Positions 24,863 to 33,491 of a stretch of 55,454 nt of DNA are shown here, one piece after another. A program made the translations under genes and the position numbers. The first letter of the stretch is position 1. Every line of letters begins with the position of its first letter. The stretch is from assembly GCA_041648175.1 (NCBI GenBank), contig JBAZPO010000019.1, forward strand, positions 1-55,454, in the 5' to 3' direction. Source of the stretch: Desulfobaccales bacterium (lineage in GTDB: Bacteria; Desulfobacterota; Desulfobaccia; Desulfobaccales; 0-14-0-80-60-11). Under the pieces are notes generated by a model. That model was not told where the DNA came from. It was given only the letters and a program-made list of their open reading frames with translations, and did no database searches.

Positions 24863-25636
24863 ATGATGATTGAATCACGGAGAAAAGTTGAGCCGGAAGC
24901 GCGGGTGCGCCTGGAGCGGGTGGCCATTGTCCTGTTTCGGCCCCAGCTACCCGAGAACATTGGCGCTGTGGCCCGGGCCGCCTGCAATATGGGGATCAAC
25001 CGCCTGGTGCTGGTGCAGCCCTTAGAGCTGCACGCAGAGCGCATGGCCATGATGGCCACCGGACCCTCGGTGCGTCTTCTGGACACCATGGAGGTCCACG
25101 ACGACCTGGCCGCGGCCCTGGCGCCTTTCCAGTATATTGTGGGCACAACTGCCCGGTTGGGTGGGGTGCGCACCGACTATGCCTCCCCCCGGGAGATGGC
25201 TTCCCGGCTGGTTTCAATCTCGGCCGAAAACGAGGTCGCCCTGCTGTTCGGGCCGGAAAATTGGGGCCTCACCAACGAGGAACTGCCTTTCTGCCACGCC
25301 CTGGTCACCATCCCCACCGGCGAGTGCTCCTCTTTAAATCTGGCCCAGGCCGTCATGGTTATGGCCTATGAACTGTTCACCGCCGCCAGCCCCAAACCCC
25401 ATTATGTCCCCCGCCTGGCCAACTCCCAGGAGTTGCAAGTCATGTACACCATGCTCCAGGAGACCTTAGTGAAGATCAACTTCATCAGCCACCAGAACCC
25501 GGAGCACTGGATGTTCAACGTGCGCCGCCTCTTTTCCCGCCATGGCCTGAGGGCCGGGGAGGCCCAGGTGATCAAAGGCATCTGCCGCCAGATCGACTGG
25601 TATGTGGGCAAGCGGTTGGAAGATATGCAGAAATAG
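24863..25636 (+). CDS. trmJ: TrmJ-like tRNA 2'-O-ribose methyltransferase (SPOUT)
   Basis: A SPOUT/TrmH-superfamily methyltransferase of 257 residues, with the deep-knot motifs in order: LPENIGAVARAACNMG (motif 1, conserved Asn and Arg), LLFGPENWGLTNEELPFC (motif 2) and IPTGECSSLNLAQAVMVMAY (motif 3). The C-terminal helical extension (residues 170-257) fits TrmJ, which methylates position 32 of tRNAs. The symbol is by family resemblance. It stands alone between a divergent lipoprotein gene and a gene-poor region. Confidence 0.88.
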   Translation: MMIESRRKVEPEARVRLERVAIVLFRPQLPENIGAVARAACNMGINRLVLVQPLELHAERMAMMATGPSVRLLDTMEVHDDLAAALAPFQYIVGTTARLGGVRTDYASPREMASRLVSISAENEVALLFGPENWGLTNEELPFCHALVTIPTGECSSLNLAQAVMVMAYELFTAASPKPHYVPRLANSQELQVMYTMLQETLVKINFISHQNPEHWMFNVRRLFSRHGLRAGEAQVIKGICRQIDWYVGKRLEDMQK

Positions 25637-26029
25637 AAAATAATTTGTGATGCCTTCAGCAAACAGACAACCTATGTATCACATTTTAATATCATTAGAT
25701 ATGCTTCCTCTCTTGGCTTTTTCCATGCTGCACCCACAGAACCACATTTTAATATTTAGATCATATCAGTAGTCGGTTGGAATTTTTGAGAAGCTGCGGT
25801 TTTGGCAAGCAATGCGCCGGTCCTACCTGCAGCGAGAACCACGATTAAGGGACCGGCTTTGATTCTAAAAGAACCTCCGGGTACTCTGAATACTTGACTC
25901 TGCACATTGGAAGCTAGTCGCTATTCTTCCTGTGTATCAATTGAATCTGTTTAAGAAGGTGATTATTTAAAAATATAGTTAACTGCGAGGCGGGTTCCCT
26001 CTCCCCATAAAACAACAAGGAGAACAACC
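25637..26029. other. Intergenic, no gene seen
   Basis: 393 bases after trmJ. An 8-base inverted repeat (GCCGGTCC at 25816-25823 and GGACCGGC at 25850-25857) is the only structure I noticed. AAGGAG lies just before the broken carboxylesterase gene at 26030. Confidence 0.5.
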
Positions 26030-26580
26030 ATGAAGCACCTAACTGCAAAACACTCTACTTTGCTTACCGCAGTAATGGGACTGGCGCTCATCGTCATTAT
26101 GATGACCGGAACCGGCTTCGCGCAGCCGGCCGGGGCCGACCCAGCGCTGGTGCGGATCGACAGCGGCCAGGTGCGCGGCACCGCTGCAAACGGGGTGATC
26201 GCCTTCAGCTCCGGGAACCCAGCACCAACATTTCCGAGGACTGTCTCTATCTCAACGTGTGGCGTCCGGGGTCTGCCGCGGACAAGCCCTTGCCGGTTTA
26301 TGGTCTGGATCTATGGCGGCGCGCTCGTCAGAGGCGCTGCTTCCATTTATCCTGGAGAATTTCTCGCCCGGCAGGGTATCGTGGTTGTCAGTTTCAACTA
26401 TCGCCTTGGCCGCTTTGGATTTTTCGCCCACCCGGCGCTGGCGGCCGAGGCACCTGAGGCGCTACGGGGCAATTACGGTCACATGGACCAGATTGCGGCG
26501 CTTCAATGGGTCAAGGGCAATATCGCCGCATTCGGTGGCGATCCGAACAACGTGACCATCGCCGGGGAGTCCGCCGGCGG
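26030..26580 (+). pseudogene. Broken carboxylesterase type B
   Basis: A signal peptide and the start of a type B carboxylesterase (VRIDSGQVRGTAANGVIAF) are followed by an internal deletion: the usual GIPYAAPP region is absent. The conserved EDCLYLNVWRP (about 26239-26271) is in a different frame, and the frame returns to MVWIYGGALVRGA by about 26298. The text then runs well through RQGIVVVSFNYRLGRFGFF to VTIAGESAGG (nucleophile Ser in GESAG). It stops there and joins unrelated sequence, losing two thirds of the enzyme with the catalytic Glu and His. So there are two frameshifts, one deletion and one truncation. Confidence 0.88.
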
Positions 26581-26682
26581 CGAAAGAGAAGAAGGGCATC
26601 ATCGTCCCGGCATCATTGCGCACATAGAGCCGCTCCAGTTCTTTGGGCAGCATGCGGTAAGGCTATCGGCCTGGACATAGAC
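26580..26682 (-). pseudogene. Fragment of RND-family efflux pump
   Basis: On the minus strand the short stretch VYVQADS, then after a one-base shift PYRMLPKELERLYVRNDAG and TMMPF, matches the region of AcrB/MexB-type pumps around YVRN.G.MVPLSAF. About 34 residues remain of more than 1000. It abuts the carboxylesterase remnant on one side and the recombinase remnant on the other. Confidence 0.75.
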
Positions 26683-26683
26683 C

Positions 26684-26905
26684 TACAAGGGCAGAAAGCC
26701 GCGGCGGGTGGCCTGTACCAACAACCTGGCCTACCGACTCAAGAGCTAAGCTTTTGACCAAAAGCTCCGGCCCGAAGACAAGCTCTTTGGATCAACCGCA
26801 CCAGGGCCTGGAAGATCATCACGGCCGCCGCGAAGAAGGCCGGCATCGTGAAGCCCATCTACCCTCACCTGCTGCGGCACAGCGACGCCATATAGAGACT
26901 GCGGT
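26684..26905 (+). pseudogene. Tyrosine recombinase (integrase) remnant
   Basis: In one frame I read YKGRKPRRVACTNNLAYRL with a stop (TAA at 26747-26749), then LRPEDKLFG. After a frame change comes RAWKIITAAAKKAGIVKPIY and PHLLRHSDAI, then a stop at 26893-26895 where the family has I-E-R-L-R. HLLRHS is the conserved integrase box with the second catalytic Arg. The rest of the protein, including the tyrosine, is gone. Clear mobile-element debris. Confidence 0.85.
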
Positions 26906-27117
26906 ATTCCTAAAGTCATGATGAAACATGGGCCAGGATGATTTCGCCAAATCCAAACCTCCGGATGAGCCATAGAGGGCATAAACAATGATGCCGTCGT
27001 CCCCGAAATAGACAGTGCCATCCGAACCGATGGTCGGCGGGCTGTCTATCGTAACTGCCAAATCCCCGATAACGCCTCTTCAGACTGCCGTTTGGATTAA
27101 CGGCGTAGAAGTACTTA
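26897..27117 (-). pseudogene. Decayed tandem copy of the beta-propeller gene 3' end
   Basis: This stretch parallels the 3' end of the next gene (about 27133-27345). I read YFYAVNPNGSLKRRYRGFG, then after a frameshift PPTIGSDGTVYFGDDG, VYALYGSSGG and MFHHDFRNTA. The intact gene has YLYALNPNGTLKWRYRGFG, NPPNIGKDGTVYFGDAGG and MFHHNSMHTA. It is a partial duplication whose upstream part is missing. Confidence 0.85.
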
Positions 27118-28221
27118 CATACGCGGTACAGGCATTGCGGTATGCATAGAGTTATGATGAAACATGGACCAGGATTTCGCCCGGCCTCCGGATGAGCCAT
27201 TGAGGGCATAAACAGTGCCGCCGGCGTCCCCGAAGTAGACAGTGCCATCCTTACCGATGTTCGGCGGGTTGCTTATACTACTGCCAAATCCCCGATAACG
27301 CCATTTCAGGGTGCCGTTGGGGTTAAGGGCATAGAGGTAGCCATCCCCAGACCCCACATAGATGGTGCCGTCAGCCCCGACGACTGGAAAGCCTACAGAA
27401 CCCCCGCTCAAATATTTCCACTGCAAGCTGCCGTTTTTGGGGTTAAGGGCATAAAGATGTTTGTCATAAGAGCCTATATAAACAGTGCCCTTCGCTCCTA
27501 CGGCGGGAGCACTAACATAACCAGGCCCGGCTGAATACTTCCACTTCAAGCTGCCGTTATCGAGGTTAAGGGCATAGAGGGTTCCCATGTCTTGGCCTCC
27601 ACTTACACCCACATACACGGTACGGTCGTAGCCGATGGCCAGACCTTCGACCCCAGCCGGCCACGGGGTCATATACCGCCACTTCAAGGTGCCGTTTGGC
27701 CTAATGGCAATGAGGCAATGGTCGGTACTCGTGCTTGCCTTAACCCCCACTAAGATTATCGCCTGGCTGGGAAGACTATGCGGACCGATAGCTGGAGAGA
27801 AGAAAAAAGAAGATTCAAAATTACTTGGATGATATACAAATCTCCACTTCAGTGTGCCGTTAGGGTTCATGGCATAGAAGTATCCGTTACAAGATCCTAC
27901 GTAGATAGTTCCATCTGAGATAGCCGGGGAAGAACGAATTATGTCACCGGTTGAATACTTCCACTTCAAGGTGCCGTTGGGGTAAAACGCATAAAGATAA
28001 TGATCCCAAGATGAAACATAGATGGTGCCGTCTTTATCGATGGCCGGGGAGGTGCTCACATAACTTCCAGTTCTATAGCTCCACTTTAGGGTACCATCAG
28101 CTAATGCATCTCGCAAGCCGATGAAAGAGCCGAACAGGCTGGAGCCAGGAATAATACCGGAAATCATCGTAGTTAATAAGAGGCAACTTAACAAGGACCA
28201 TGGTCTAAGTCTTTGGGTCAT
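27115..28221 (-). CDS. Exported PQQ-like beta-propeller repeat protein
   Basis: A protein of 368 residues. A hydrophobic N-terminal segment (residues about 8-28) is a likely signal or anchor. The rest is seven to eight repeats of about 40 residues with the pattern NGTLKWKY, DGTIYVGS, YLYALNPN, typical of PQQ-like/WD-type propellers. No dehydrogenase catalytic residues are visible, so it is more likely a binding or scaffold protein outside the cytoplasm. AAGGAG lies 9 bases before the ATG. The gene is followed by a decayed copy of its own 3' end. Confidence 0.85.
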   Translation of the reverse strand: MTQRLRPWSLLSCLLLTTMISGIIPGSSLFGSFIGLRDALADGTLKWSYRTGSYVSTSPAIDKDGTIYVSSWDHYLYAFYPNGTLKWKYSTGDIIRSSPAISDGTIYVGSCNGYFYAMNPNGTLKWRFVYHPSNFESSFFFSPAIGPHSLPSQAIILVGVKASTSTDHCLIAIRPNGTLKWRYMTPWPAGVEGLAIGYDRTVYVGVSGGQDMGTLYALNLDNGSLKWKYSAGPGYVSAPAVGAKGTVYIGSYDKHLYALNPKNGSLQWKYLSGGSVGFPVVGADGTIYVGSGDGYLYALNPNGTLKWRYRGFGSSISNPPNIGKDGTVYFGDAGGTVYALNGSSGGRAKSWSMFHHNSMHTAMPVPRM

Positions 28222-28683
28222 GTAGAGGGTCTCCTTAATGCCATCAATTAATAAATCTTTAAAAAGATTTTTAAAGATTTTCCATAAACCCTTGGCCGCT
28301 TACAAAAAGAGTATTCAGAAATCAGTAAGCTTTCGCTGCCTTCTACCAAAATAGTTTAACTATGCACTTATTGGGAAAATTTATCATATTTTAGAAGTGT
28401 TTTCAAGAAGTAATGGACCAAAGGGAGGCAGGGAGATGGGCAAAGAGATAAGCGGGAGTGGGTTTACCAGAGGGCAGAAGTCCCCTTTTTAGGCCTTCAC
28501 TAGCTGCTATAAATGCGCGATTTAAGCTAAAAATAATAAGTAACTCATATGGTTATCATAAATGGCAGTTCATACCATGGCAATTGTTAAATTTAACCCT
28601 CAAGGTCAGATCTAATCTGACCTCGATTCGAAGGTTGTCAGTTCAAATCACCTTTAATTGCATTTTATATCAAGGAGTTAGCC
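28222..28683. other. Intergenic, no gene seen
   Basis: 462 bases of mixed composition upstream of the beta-propeller gene. It has a T/A-rich stretch (AAATCTTTAAAAAGATTTTTAA, about 28253-28275) that can form a weak hairpin. A short reading frame at 28458-28769 has no family resemblance and overlaps the aldo/keto reductase gene, so I do not call it. Confidence 0.5.
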
Positions 28684-29520
28684 CTAAGGCTTATAGTACA
28701 TCAGCTGCCGGGCGATGGGGTCCACGGCCTCTTCCAGGGTCTGTTGTTCTTCCGGGGTCATGGGGATAAAGTTTCGGGCCGCGGCGGCCAACTGGCGCAC
28801 CTGGGCGTCGGAGTCGGCCCCTACCACCGCCAGGCTGACCGGATGGCTCCAGGCATAAGCCAGCAATTCCCCCACAATGGCGTCGGAGTCTTCCGCCAGT
28901 TGGGGAAGTTGGCCGCGGCACAAGGTTTTCATGGCAATGACGCCCATTCCCTTGTCCATGGCTTCTCTGGCCAGGGGCAGAAAACTGGCTTGATGCGGTT
29001 CCGCCGGGTTAACCGGCAGGAGTATGGTATCAAACTCGTACAGCTTTAAAGCGCGGCGGAGCACCTCAGGATCGTGGTGGCCGGTGATGCCGATGAACCG
29101 CACCCAGCCACGGTCCCGGGCATGGTGAAAGGCCTCCAGGGCCCCGCCCTTCGCGCCCAAGTCCTCAACTTCGTCCATGGTGCGGATATCGTGCACCTGC
29201 CACAGGTCCAGGTAATCGGTGTCAAGGTTTTTCAGGGTGATGGTCAGGTGAGCCATGGCCTCCTTAAAGGAGCGGCCATGGGATTTGCTGGTCAGAAAGA
29301 TTTTATCCCGGTGCCCTTTGAGGTTGGGACCCAGGTAGGCCTCGCTGCCGGAGTAGGCCCGGGCCGTCTCGAAGTAATTAATCCCTTCCTCCAGCGCGGC
29401 CTCGATCACGGCCGCCGCCTCACGCTCCTGTCCATAGGTGCGCAAGACGCCTTCTCCGCCCAGACCCAAAATCGTGGCGGAGTAACCGGTTTGTCCCAGG
29501 GTTCTCTGGGGAATGGTCAT
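28684..29520 (-). CDS. Aldo/keto reductase
   Basis: An NADPH-type aldo/keto reductase of 278 residues. The barrel motifs LGQTGYSATILGLGGEG, GINYFETARAYSGSEAYLG (the usual Asp of DTA.xY is Glu here, Tyr kept), IFLTSKSHG (catalytic Lys), DYLDLWQVHDI (catalytic His) and the late VVGADSDAQVRQ are present. The reductase is soluble. It is divergent from uvrC with 79 bases between. Substrate unknown. Confidence 0.9.
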   Translation of the reverse strand: MTIPQRTLGQTGYSATILGLGGEGVLRTYGQEREAAAVIEAALEEGINYFETARAYSGSEAYLGPNLKGHRDKIFLTSKSHGRSFKEAMAHLTITLKNLDTDYLDLWQVHDIRTMDEVEDLGAKGGALEAFHHARDRGWVRFIGITGHHDPEVLRRALKLYEFDTILLPVNPAEPHQASFLPLAREAMDKGMGVIAMKTLCRGQLPQLAEDSDAIVGELLAYAWSHPVSLAVVGADSDAQVRQLAAAARNFIPMTPEEQQTLEEAVDPIARQLMYYKP

Positions 29521-29562
29521 TATGCTTCTCCTTGGCGCAGGTCTGGCATTTTCCCACCCGCC

Positions 29563-29590
29563 TTGACAGGTTGGTGCCGCCTGTTATCTT
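29563..29590 (+). promoter_or_regulatory. Candidate uvrC promoter
   Basis: TTGACA (29563-29568), 16 bases, then TATCTT (29585-29590). The start of transcription would fall near 29597, only about three bases before the uvrC ATG at 29600, so the mRNA may be almost leaderless. Confidence 0.5.
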
Positions 29591-29599
29591 AATGATAAG

Positions 29600-31447
29600 A
29601 TGCAAAAGCCCGATGTAAAGCCCGTTTCACCATATCCGGCGCTGGCCGCAGCCATGCCCAATATCCCAAGGGGCAGCGGCGTCTATCTGTTCAAGGACGC
29701 GAACGGTAAGGTGCTTTACGTGGGCAAGGCGGTAAACCTGAAAAACCGCCTGCTCTCTTATCTCAAGACGCCGGAACGACACGATCCCAAGACCGCGCTG
29801 ATGTTGAAGAAAATGGCGCGGGTGGACGTGATCCTCACCCCCACGGGGCGGGAAGCCCTCATCCTCGAGCGCAACCTTATCAAGGAGCATAGGCCCCGCT
29901 ACAACGTCATGCTCAGGGATGACAAAAATTATCTCTGCCTGCGCCTGGACCTTAAGGAGAGCTTCCCGGCGCTGCGGTTCGTGCGGCGCTTTAACCCCGA
30001 CGGGGCCCTCTATTTCGGTCCCTATGCCTCAGCGGGGATGGCCCGGGAGACCTTGAAGGTGATGAAGCAGGCGTTCGGGGTGCGCACCTGCAAGGAGCGG
30101 CGCCTGGCGCCCCGTTCCCGCCCTTGTCTGGAATATCAGTTAGCCCATTGCCTGGGGCCTTGCGCCGGGTGTGTCAGCGACGCCGACTACCAGCAAGCGG
30201 TGCAGGAAGCCGTGCTCTTCCTCAAGGGGACCGGCAAAGGGCTGCTCAGAAGGCTCAAGGTTCAGATGGAACAGGCCGCCGCCGACCTGGACTTTGAGCG
30301 AGCCACGATCCTTAGGGACCGGATTACGGCTATCACCCACACCCTGGAGCGCCAGGACATGGCCCGGCCGAATTTCAAAGACCAGGACGTCCTGGGGCTG
30401 GTGGAGGACGCGGGGCAAGCCGCGGTGGTGGTGCTGGTGGTGCGGGCCGGGCTGGTTAGCGGCAGCCGGGAATATTTTTTTTCTGAACTGCCCCTGGACG
30501 GCGATCTGCTGGGGGCCTTCCTCAGGCAATATTACGCTGAGGGCCGGCCTTTGCCGGAAGAGCTGCTGTTGCCGGTCGAGGTGCCGGATCACCAGCTTCT
30601 TGAGGCCTTGTTCAGTGACGAAAAGGGCTCAAAGGTACGGCTGCTGGTGGCCCCGGGCGGCGAGAAGGCGCGGTTACTGGCCATGGCCGCGGACAATGCC
30701 CGAGAGACGCTCAAGCGTCGGACCACACCGCCGGCGCCCAACGTGGCCTTGGGTGATCTGAAAAATCGCCTTAATTTGCCCGAGCCTCCCACGCTTCTAG
30801 CGTGCCTGGACATCTCCACGCTCCAGGGAGAGCAGCCGGTGGGAGCGTTGGTGGCTTTCACCGACGGGGTGCCGGATAAGTCCCGCTACCGCCGCTTTAA
30901 GATCAGGGAGGTGGCGGGGCAGGACGATTACGCCATGCTGCGGGAGGTGGTGGGCCGCCACTACGGTAAGGAAGGGCAAGAGTTGCCGGACCTGTTGGTG
31001 GTGGATGGCGGCCGGGGCCAATTAAACGTGGTGACGCAAAAGCTCAAGGAGATGGGCCTGGCGAAAATTCGGGTGGTAGGCCTGGCCAAGGCCACCGAAC
31101 AGGACGGCCGTCCGGTGCGGGACCGCCTCTTTCTGCCGGGACGGAAGAACCCTCTGTTTCCTCCGGCCAACGCCCCGGGCTGGCTTCTGCTGCTGAGGCT
31201 TCGGGACGAGACCCACCGCTTCGCCATCACCTATCACCGCAAAAGGGCGCGGAAGGAAATGCTGGCCTCGGTTCTGGATGAGGCCCCGGGCATCGGGCCG
31301 GTGCGGAAGCGGCGGCTCCTGGAACATTTTCCGAATATTGAGGCCATCAAGAGCGCCAGCGCGGCGGAACTTGCGGGCCTGCCGGGCTTTAATCAAAAGG
31401 TCGCGGAGAGCTTAAAAGAGTGGCTGGCAGCAGGGGAGGGGGCGTAG
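29600..31447 (+). CDS. uvrC: Excinuclease ABC subunit C
   Basis: Dual-incision nuclease of nucleotide excision repair, 615 residues. In order: GIY-YIG domain (GSGVYLFKDANGKVLYVGK, residues about 25-43), Cys cluster CLEYQLAHCLGPCAGC, UVR domain DFERATILRDRI for UvrB contact, the RNase H-like 5' nuclease part (LACLDIST, DLLVVDGGRGQL) and a C-terminal HhH2 (DEAPGIGPVRKRRLLEHF, FNQKVAESL). Length is typical. Its partner UvrB is at the right end of this window, and uvrA is not seen. Confidence 0.97.
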   Translation: MQKPDVKPVSPYPALAAAMPNIPRGSGVYLFKDANGKVLYVGKAVNLKNRLLSYLKTPERHDPKTALMLKKMARVDVILTPTGREALILERNLIKEHRPRYNVMLRDDKNYLCLRLDLKESFPALRFVRRFNPDGALYFGPYASAGMARETLKVMKQAFGVRTCKERRLAPRSRPCLEYQLAHCLGPCAGCVSDADYQQAVQEAVLFLKGTGKGLLRRLKVQMEQAAADLDFERATILRDRITAITHTLERQDMARPNFKDQDVLGLVEDAGQAAVVVLVVRAGLVSGSREYFFSELPLDGDLLGAFLRQYYAEGRPLPEELLLPVEVPDHQLLEALFSDEKGSKVRLLVAPGGEKARLLAMAADNARETLKRRTTPPAPNVALGDLKNRLNLPEPPTLLACLDISTLQGEQPVGALVAFTDGVPDKSRYRRFKIREVAGQDDYAMLREVVGRHYGKEGQELPDLLVVDGGRGQLNVVTQKLKEMGLAKIRVVGLAKATEQDGRPVRDRLFLPGRKNPLFPPANAPGWLLLLRLRDETHRFAITYHRKRARKEMLASVLDEAPGIGPVRKRRLLEHFPNIEAIKSASAAELAGLPGFNQKVAESLKEWLAAGEGA

Positions 31448-31477
31448 GGGCCGAGCTGTGTGTCAGTCCTGTTACAA

Positions 31478-31508
31478 CCTCGTTTCCAAATATAACTTGG
31501 GAACGAGG
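31478..31508. repeat. REP-like palindrome CCTCGTT...AACGAGG
   Basis: CCTCGTTTCCAA (31478-31489) pairs with TTGGGAACGAGG (31497-31508) with one mismatch. It lies between the convergent uvrC and protease genes and could act as a bidirectional stop. Same family as 20181-20205 and 34459-34489. Confidence 0.75.
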
Positions 31509-31537
31509 GAAATAGTTTCCTGAATAAAATTTATCTA

Positions 31538-32617
31538 TCAATTTGCAACCTTACTTAAACTGCCTTTTTCAAAAATGTAGTATATATCTCCTTTATTTTT
31601 CATATCAGGAAATTTAAAAGTGGTCTTACCACTTTTTATATCTATCGAGATGTAGTCACTGCCAGTGCCAAATTGATCTGTAACCTTAATAAAATCATCA
31701 CCCCTTAATAATATAAGTCTAAACCACGCTCGAGTTGCTGAAGATTCTTGAATTAATATTGCTTCGTATTCACCTAAATTATTAAAAAATGTGTGAAAAC
31801 TGATTATTAATTTATTGTTTTCGTAGATAATTTTATTATTCAATACAACTGAACATTCAAATAGATTGCCTTTAATAAAAGCTACATCACCTAATTTAGT
31901 ATTAATAATTTTAATATCTTTTTTTCTCTTAATTGCTCCTTGTTCAGGAGCCTCAGGCGCTTTACTTATCTGGCGTCTCTGAAATTTTCTCAGAGCGACC
32001 TGGTTGATCCACTCCACCGGCACGGCGAAATTCAGGCTTTGGCTATCCTTCAGGTAGAAGGTGATAATGCCCACCAATTCCCCCTCAGCATTGAACAAGC
32101 CGCCGCCACTGGAGCCCTGGGAGATGGCCACCGTGGTCTGGATGAGGGGCGGAGGGCCGCCGCGCAGTTGGGAAACAATCCCTTCGGACAGGGAAAGTTC
32201 CAACCCCTGGGGCGCGCCCACGGCATAAACCGGCTCGCCGACCTTGAGCCCGGCCGCTCTTCCCAGTCGGGCCGGTTTGGCTGCCAGGCCTGGGGCGGAT
32301 AGGAGACAGAGGTCCTTGTCGGGGTCACCCGCTTTCAAGGAGGCCGGCACGCCTTTCTTGCCCTGGCCAACCATGTACCGCCCCCCCGCCTTCGCCACAT
32401 GGTAGTTGGTGATAACGTCGCCGGACGGCAGCATGACCCCGCTGCCCAGCCCCACCGGTTTACCCTCCTGGTCGTAGGCCTTGACCACTACCACCGAGTC
32501 TTTCACCTGCTCGTAAACCTGGCTCGCGGTTAGTGCCAGCGCCGCTTGCGGTAAGGCTGTAAACAAGGCCAGGAGTAGAAACCACAACATCCAGTAAAGC
32601 GCCAGCCGTGACCGCAT
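31538..32617 (-). CDS. Exported trypsin-like (S1C/DegP-type) serine protease with AT-rich C-terminal extension
   Basis: A protein of 359 residues with a signal peptide (residues about 1-30). The protease domain has the triad in SGDVITNYHV (His), DPDKDLCLL (Asp) and SQGSSGGGLFN (Ser). It ends near residue 230. No PDZ domain is present, unlike DegP; instead there is a beta-rich tail of about 125 residues (after QRRQISKAPEAPE) that I cannot name. The tail is encoded by distinctly AT-rich DNA (31538 to about 31925) while the protease part is GC-rich, so the gene looks like a chimera. The start at 32617 has GGGAGAAG upstream. Confidence 0.88.
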   Translation of the reverse strand: MRSRLALYWMLWFLLLALFTALPQAALALTASQVYEQVKDSVVVVKAYDQEGKPVGLGSGVMLPSGDVITNYHVAKAGGRYMVGQGKKGVPASLKAGDPDKDLCLLSAPGLAAKPARLGRAAGLKVGEPVYAVGAPQGLELSLSEGIVSQLRGGPPPLIQTTVAISQGSSGGGLFNAEGELVGIITFYLKDSQSLNFAVPVEWINQVALRKFQRRQISKAPEAPEQGAIKRKKDIKIINTKLGDVAFIKGNLFECSVVLNNKIIYENNKLIISFHTFFNNLGEYEAILIQESSATRAWFRLILLRGDDFIKVTDQFGTGSDYISIDIKSGKTTFKFPDMKNKGDIYYIFEKGSLSKVAN

Positions 32618-32657
32618 TGCTCTTCTCCCCTTTGGCAGTATATGCACAAAAAAATAA

Positions 32658-32674
32658 GGTGGGCAATGCCCACC
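32658..32674. repeat. GGTGGGCA/TGCCCACC hairpin
   Basis: An 8-base perfect stem with a one-base loop, followed by CTACA, between the protease and SDR genes. Member of the GGGC palindrome family. Confidence 0.55.
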
Positions 32675-32720
32675 CTACATTTTTCTGCGTCCTCTGTGTC
32701 TCTGCAATTATAAGGTTCGG

Positions 32721-33470
32721 TTACGCGCCATAGCCGCCATCGACGTCCAGCACGGCGCCGGTGATATAGGACGCCCCTGGGCTGGCGAGAAAAACAATCG
32801 CCGCGGCAATCTCCTCGGGCCGCCCATAGCGACCGAGTGCTACAGTCGCGTGGAGACCATCTGCAAGGGGGCCACTAACGGGGGCCATATCGGTGTCGAC
32901 GGGGCCGGGCGCCACGACGTTGACGGTAATGTTTCTCAGCGCCAGGTCTCGCGCCGCGCCTTTGCTGTAACCAATAATGGCGGCCTTGGTCGCCGCGTAG
33001 TCGGCCACACCGGGAAAGCCCGCGCGTGTGGCTGCGATCGAGCTGATCGAGATGATCCGGCCACCTGCCCCCATAACCCTCGCCGCGGCCCGGATGGCAG
33101 CTACCACGCCGCCGACATTGACCGCAAGTTGGTGATCGAATTTGGCGAGGTCGTTCTCCGGATTATCGATCGCGCCAGTGACCGCGACGCCAGCGTTGTT
33201 GACGAGGATGTCGAGGCGACCAAACCGTTCAACGACCGCTTTGACCAAGCCCTCGACCTGAGCGGGATCGGCCTGGTCAGCCTTAAAGGCCCCGGCGCGG
33301 ACGCCTTTGCTTTCGAGCTCCCGGACGAGAGCCTCAGCCAAGGCGCCCGAGGCCACGTAGCTGATGGCGACGTCGGCGCCGTCGTCGGCGAGCGCCTGCG
33401 CCGTGGCCGCGCCGATGCCCCGCGAGCCGCCGGTAACCAGAGCAACTTTGCCGGTGAGTTTCTTGGACAT
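32721..33470 (-). CDS. Short-chain dehydrogenase/reductase (SDR)
   Basis: A classical SDR of 249 residues. It has the Rossmann motif TGGSRGIG (residues about 14-21), NNAG, the active-site Ser in IISISSIAA, and the Tyr-Lys pair in YAATKAA, ending with a DGGYGA tail. It resembles 3-oxoacyl-ACP reductase-type and other NAD(P)-dependent SDRs; the substrate is open. It lies 21 bases downstream of the alpha/beta hydrolase, so the two are likely co-transcribed. Confidence 0.92.
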   Translation of the reverse strand: MSKKLTGKVALVTGGSRGIGAATAQALADDGADVAISYVASGALAEALVRELESKGVRAGAFKADQADPAQVEGLVKAVVERFGRLDILVNNAGVAVTGAIDNPENDLAKFDHQLAVNVGGVVAAIRAAARVMGAGGRIISISSIAATRAGFPGVADYAATKAAIIGYSKGAARDLALRNITVNVVAPGPVDTDMAPVSGPLADGLHATVALGRYGRPEEIAAAIVFLASPGASYITGAVLDVDGGYGA

Positions 33471-33491
33471 GGTTTGGTTCCTTTATGCCGT

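Noticed and set aside
28600..28660. tRNA-like T-arm (GTTCAAATC) in the gap
   Set aside because: No acceptor, D or anticodon stems fit around it, so no tRNA is supported.
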